Positions 6,470 to 8,080 of a stretch of 8,080 bases of DNA are shown here, piece after piece. The stretch is from positions 1-8,080 of the forward strand of contig VEQB01000090.1 of NCBI GenBank assembly GCA_018883485.1. The letters run 5' to 3'. Within the stretch, counting starts at the first letter, position 1; each line of letters opens with the position of its first letter. The position numbers were made by a program, and so were the translations under genes. This DNA is from Bacteroidota bacterium (GTDB taxonomy: Bacteria > Bacteroidota > Bacteroidia > UKL13-3). Below the pieces are notes generated by a model. It was not told the DNA's origin and searched no databases. It was given only the letters and a program-made list of their open reading frames with translations.

Positions 6470-7988
6470 CTACCTTTTTCACCACTCTTTTGTTTCCTTT
6501 AAAATACGCTGCAAGGTAATACAGTCCATTGCTAAAATGACTTGTATTTAAGGAGTAAGTTTGATTGTTTACTATTTTACTTTCCAAACAAACTCCCCTT
6601 TCATCTAAAATTTCTATCCAATCTATATTGGTTTGTTGGGGGTCTGAAAACTCAATGGTAATTTGTGTGTTGGCAGGGTTAGGATAAACCTTTACATAGT
6701 TCTGTTCATCTACCACCTCTATCACACCATCAGCTAAATGACAGCCCGGTACAATGCAACCATTGGTATCTGTTTTTATAATCCAAGCATCTGTAAAACC
6801 TGTTGAATGGGTTGTGTCTTTGCCATCGGCACAAATAATAAAACCATCGGAAAGGGCACTGAGGCTGTATGGCCTATTGCTCATATACCACTGACTAAAG
6901 GTACGCCGCCATTTTATGTTTCCAAATGTGTCTAATTTGCAAAGCTGAATGTAATCGTTGTATTTATGATAGGATATTGTATCAGTAACAAAACCAATTG
7001 AATAAATATTGCCATTTTTAAACAATGGAAATAAGCCTAAATGGCAAGACATTTGGTTAGCATCAGAAGAATTACCCTCAATAATTTTCTTATTTAAAAT
7101 AATATCTCCTGAAGCATTCGTTTTTATTAAATACGAATAGGCAAGCTTACTTAAATCTTTCTGACTAGAAGGGTATCCGCCAAACCAAAAGTAGGTATTA
7201 TTAATTTCTATAGGATAAATATTTTGAACACTCAAATTGGGAATATTGGGTATTTTCTTTTCCCAAATAAAATTCCCTAAGGTATCCATTTTAGCAAAGA
7301 AAGGATTAAGCGAATCACGCTCGCCTTTGCTCATATCACCTTTCTTGGTTTGCACTCCACCTACCAAAAAGCTTCCATCAGAAGCAATTGCCACACCGAT
7401 TGGAAAAACCAATTTATTGGTATAGACCTTGTACCAAAGTTGCTTGCCTGAGGTGTCAAAACATAGCGCTGCAAAGGGAGAACCCAGTACATTTCCACTG
7501 AAACCAAAAGCATATATTTTTGAAGAAACTTGTTTTATTACCTGGATTCTTAATTGATTTGAAGTACCTATAATTGGGGTTCTATTCTTAAAACAACCAA
7601 GACTGTCTAACTCATAAATAAAATATCTAATATTATTTAGCGTATCATCTTCTCTTAAAAAATTATATTTTTTATTATTAAAACTAATAACAGGCCAGCC
7701 TGTGTAATAATTAAAATACCTTCTTCCAAGTATATTCTTACCAATTAATTTTCCTTCAAAATCAGTTTTGAAATTATGTACATGTACCCAGGACAATGAA
7801 TCATACATGGTATCAAATTGATTTATGAAATCACCATTAATCAAGATTGTTTTTTTTATTTCATTTATTTCTACAATATTATATCCACTTTCCCAACCAC
7901 CAAACAAATCATACATTTTAGAATAATAATTTTGTGCATTTGCAAAGCCGTGAAGCATAACAAATAGTATTAATAAAACCCTTTTCAT
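6453..7988 (-). CDS. T9SS C-terminal sorting domain protein, 511 aa, probable propeller-type secreted protein
   Basis: The protein begins with a clear signal peptide, MKRVLLILFVMLHGFANA, with likely cleavage after A18. The body contains recurring propeller-like units such as ALCFDTSGKQLWYKV, AKMDTLGNFIWEKKI, LIKTNASGDIILNKK, LCKLDTFGNIKWRRT and IIKTDTNGCIVPGCH, each a strand, a D-x-x-G turn and a tryptophan- or isoleucine-rich strand. TDTNGCIVPGC (C411, C416) is a motif commonly seen just before the sorting domain in such cargo proteins. The sorting domain covers about 434-511: VYPNPANTQITIEF, WIEILDERGV, FSNGLYYLAAY, VVKKVVIQHE. The protein is probably exported by Sec and T9SS to the surface or medium; its ligand or function is unknown. 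The ATG lies 7 bases after the previous cargo gene's stop, suggesting an operon. Its TAG stop (6455-6453) lies inside the antisense of the sppA tail remnant, so the last five residues share bases with it. Confidence 0.88.
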   Translation of the reverse strand: MKRVLLILFVMLHGFANAQNYYSKMYDLFGGWESGYNIVEINEIKKTILINGDFINQFDTMYDSLSWVHVHNFKTDFEGKLIGKNILGRRYFNYYTGWPVISFNNKKYNFLREDDTLNNIRYFIYELDSLGCFKNRTPIIGTSNQLRIQVIKQVSSKIYAFGFSGNVLGSPFAALCFDTSGKQLWYKVYTNKLVFPIGVAIASDGSFLVGGVQTKKGDMSKGERDSLNPFFAKMDTLGNFIWEKKIPNIPNLSVQNIYPIEINNTYFWFGGYPSSQKDLSKLAYSYLIKTNASGDIILNKKIIEGNSSDANQMSCHLGLFPLFKNGNIYSIGFVTDTISYHKYNDYIQLCKLDTFGNIKWRRTFSQWYMSNRPYSLSALSDGFIICADGKDTTHSTGFTDAWIIKTDTNGCIVPGCHLADGVIEVVDEQNYVKVYPNPANTQITIEFSDPQQTNIDWIEILDERGVCLESKIVNNQTYSLNTSHFSNGLYYLAAYFKGNKRVVKKVVIQHE

Positions 7989-7995
7989 TGCTTTA

Positions 7996-8080
7996 CTAAT
8001 GATTGATTACTATTTTCTTAACTTCTAACACAGCATTTTGGCTCACTATCATCACAAAGTAAACACCATTGCTTAAGCTC
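7996..8080 (-). CDS. C-terminal end of another T9SS sorting-domain protein (partial)
   Basis: The minus-strand frame from the window edge (first full codon at 8079) to TAG at 7996 encodes 27 residues: SLSNGVYFVMIVSQNAVLEV followed by KKIVINH. This is the final part of a T9SS sorting domain, the L-S-x-G-x-Y-x-V strand followed by a KKIxIxx end. It closely resembles the end of the next gene (FSNGLYYLAAY, VVKKVVIQHE). Only 7 bases separate its stop from the next ATG. The rest of the gene lies outside the window, so nothing can be said of its function. Confidence 0.8.
   Translation of the reverse strand, partial: SLSNGVYFVMIVSQNAVLEVKKIVINH

Noticed and set aside
1..8080. CRISPR array, tRNA or rRNA genes
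   Set aside because: No regularly spaced repeats, cloverleaf-like sequence or rRNA-like stretches were seen on either strand.

Overview
The window is AT-rich and comes from a member of the Bacteroidota. Three genes end in type IX secretion (T9SS) C-terminal sorting domains, and a fourth is visible only as a C-terminal end with the same signature. Start codons lack Shine-Dalgarno sequences, and the ruvB/sppA spacer carries two TAnnTTTG boxes of the Bacteroidota promoter type. I cannot name genus or species. There are no rRNA, tRNA, CRISPR, IS or integrase genes.

Layout. (1) 1-2923, plus strand: the C-terminal end of a beta-helix-like T9SS cargo protein, interrupted by an in-frame TGA at 89-91, followed six bases later by a second T9SS cargo gene of 563 codons. 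(2) 2984-5903: two housekeeping genes transcribed divergently, ruvB (Holliday-junction helicase motor, minus strand) and sppA (membrane-bound signal peptide peptidase, plus strand), sharing a 121-bp promoter spacer. (3) 5904-6469: a scar with three parts. These are a minus-strand 49-codon ORF; an overlapping 5'-truncated fragment of a zeta-toxin-type kinase (COG4185-like); and a second, diverged copy of the last 20 codons of sppA. (4) 6453-8080, minus strand: a complete 511-aa T9SS cargo gene, preceded seven bases upstream by the tail of another.

The cargo proteins would be exported by the Sec system and then passed through the outer membrane by T9SS. The two intact ones look like repeat or propeller-type surface or secreted proteins of unknown function. 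ruvB and sppA are unrelated in function to them.

The most interesting signal is the sppA scar. The full sppA gene ends at 5903, and 49 of its last 60 bases recur at 6410-6469. The differences are mostly silent, so the two copies diverged as coding sequence and were not made by a recent local duplication. Between them sits a decayed toxin module. I infer that foreign DNA carrying a related sppA and a zeta-toxin module recombined here and left the resident gene's tail behind next to the convergent T9SS gene.
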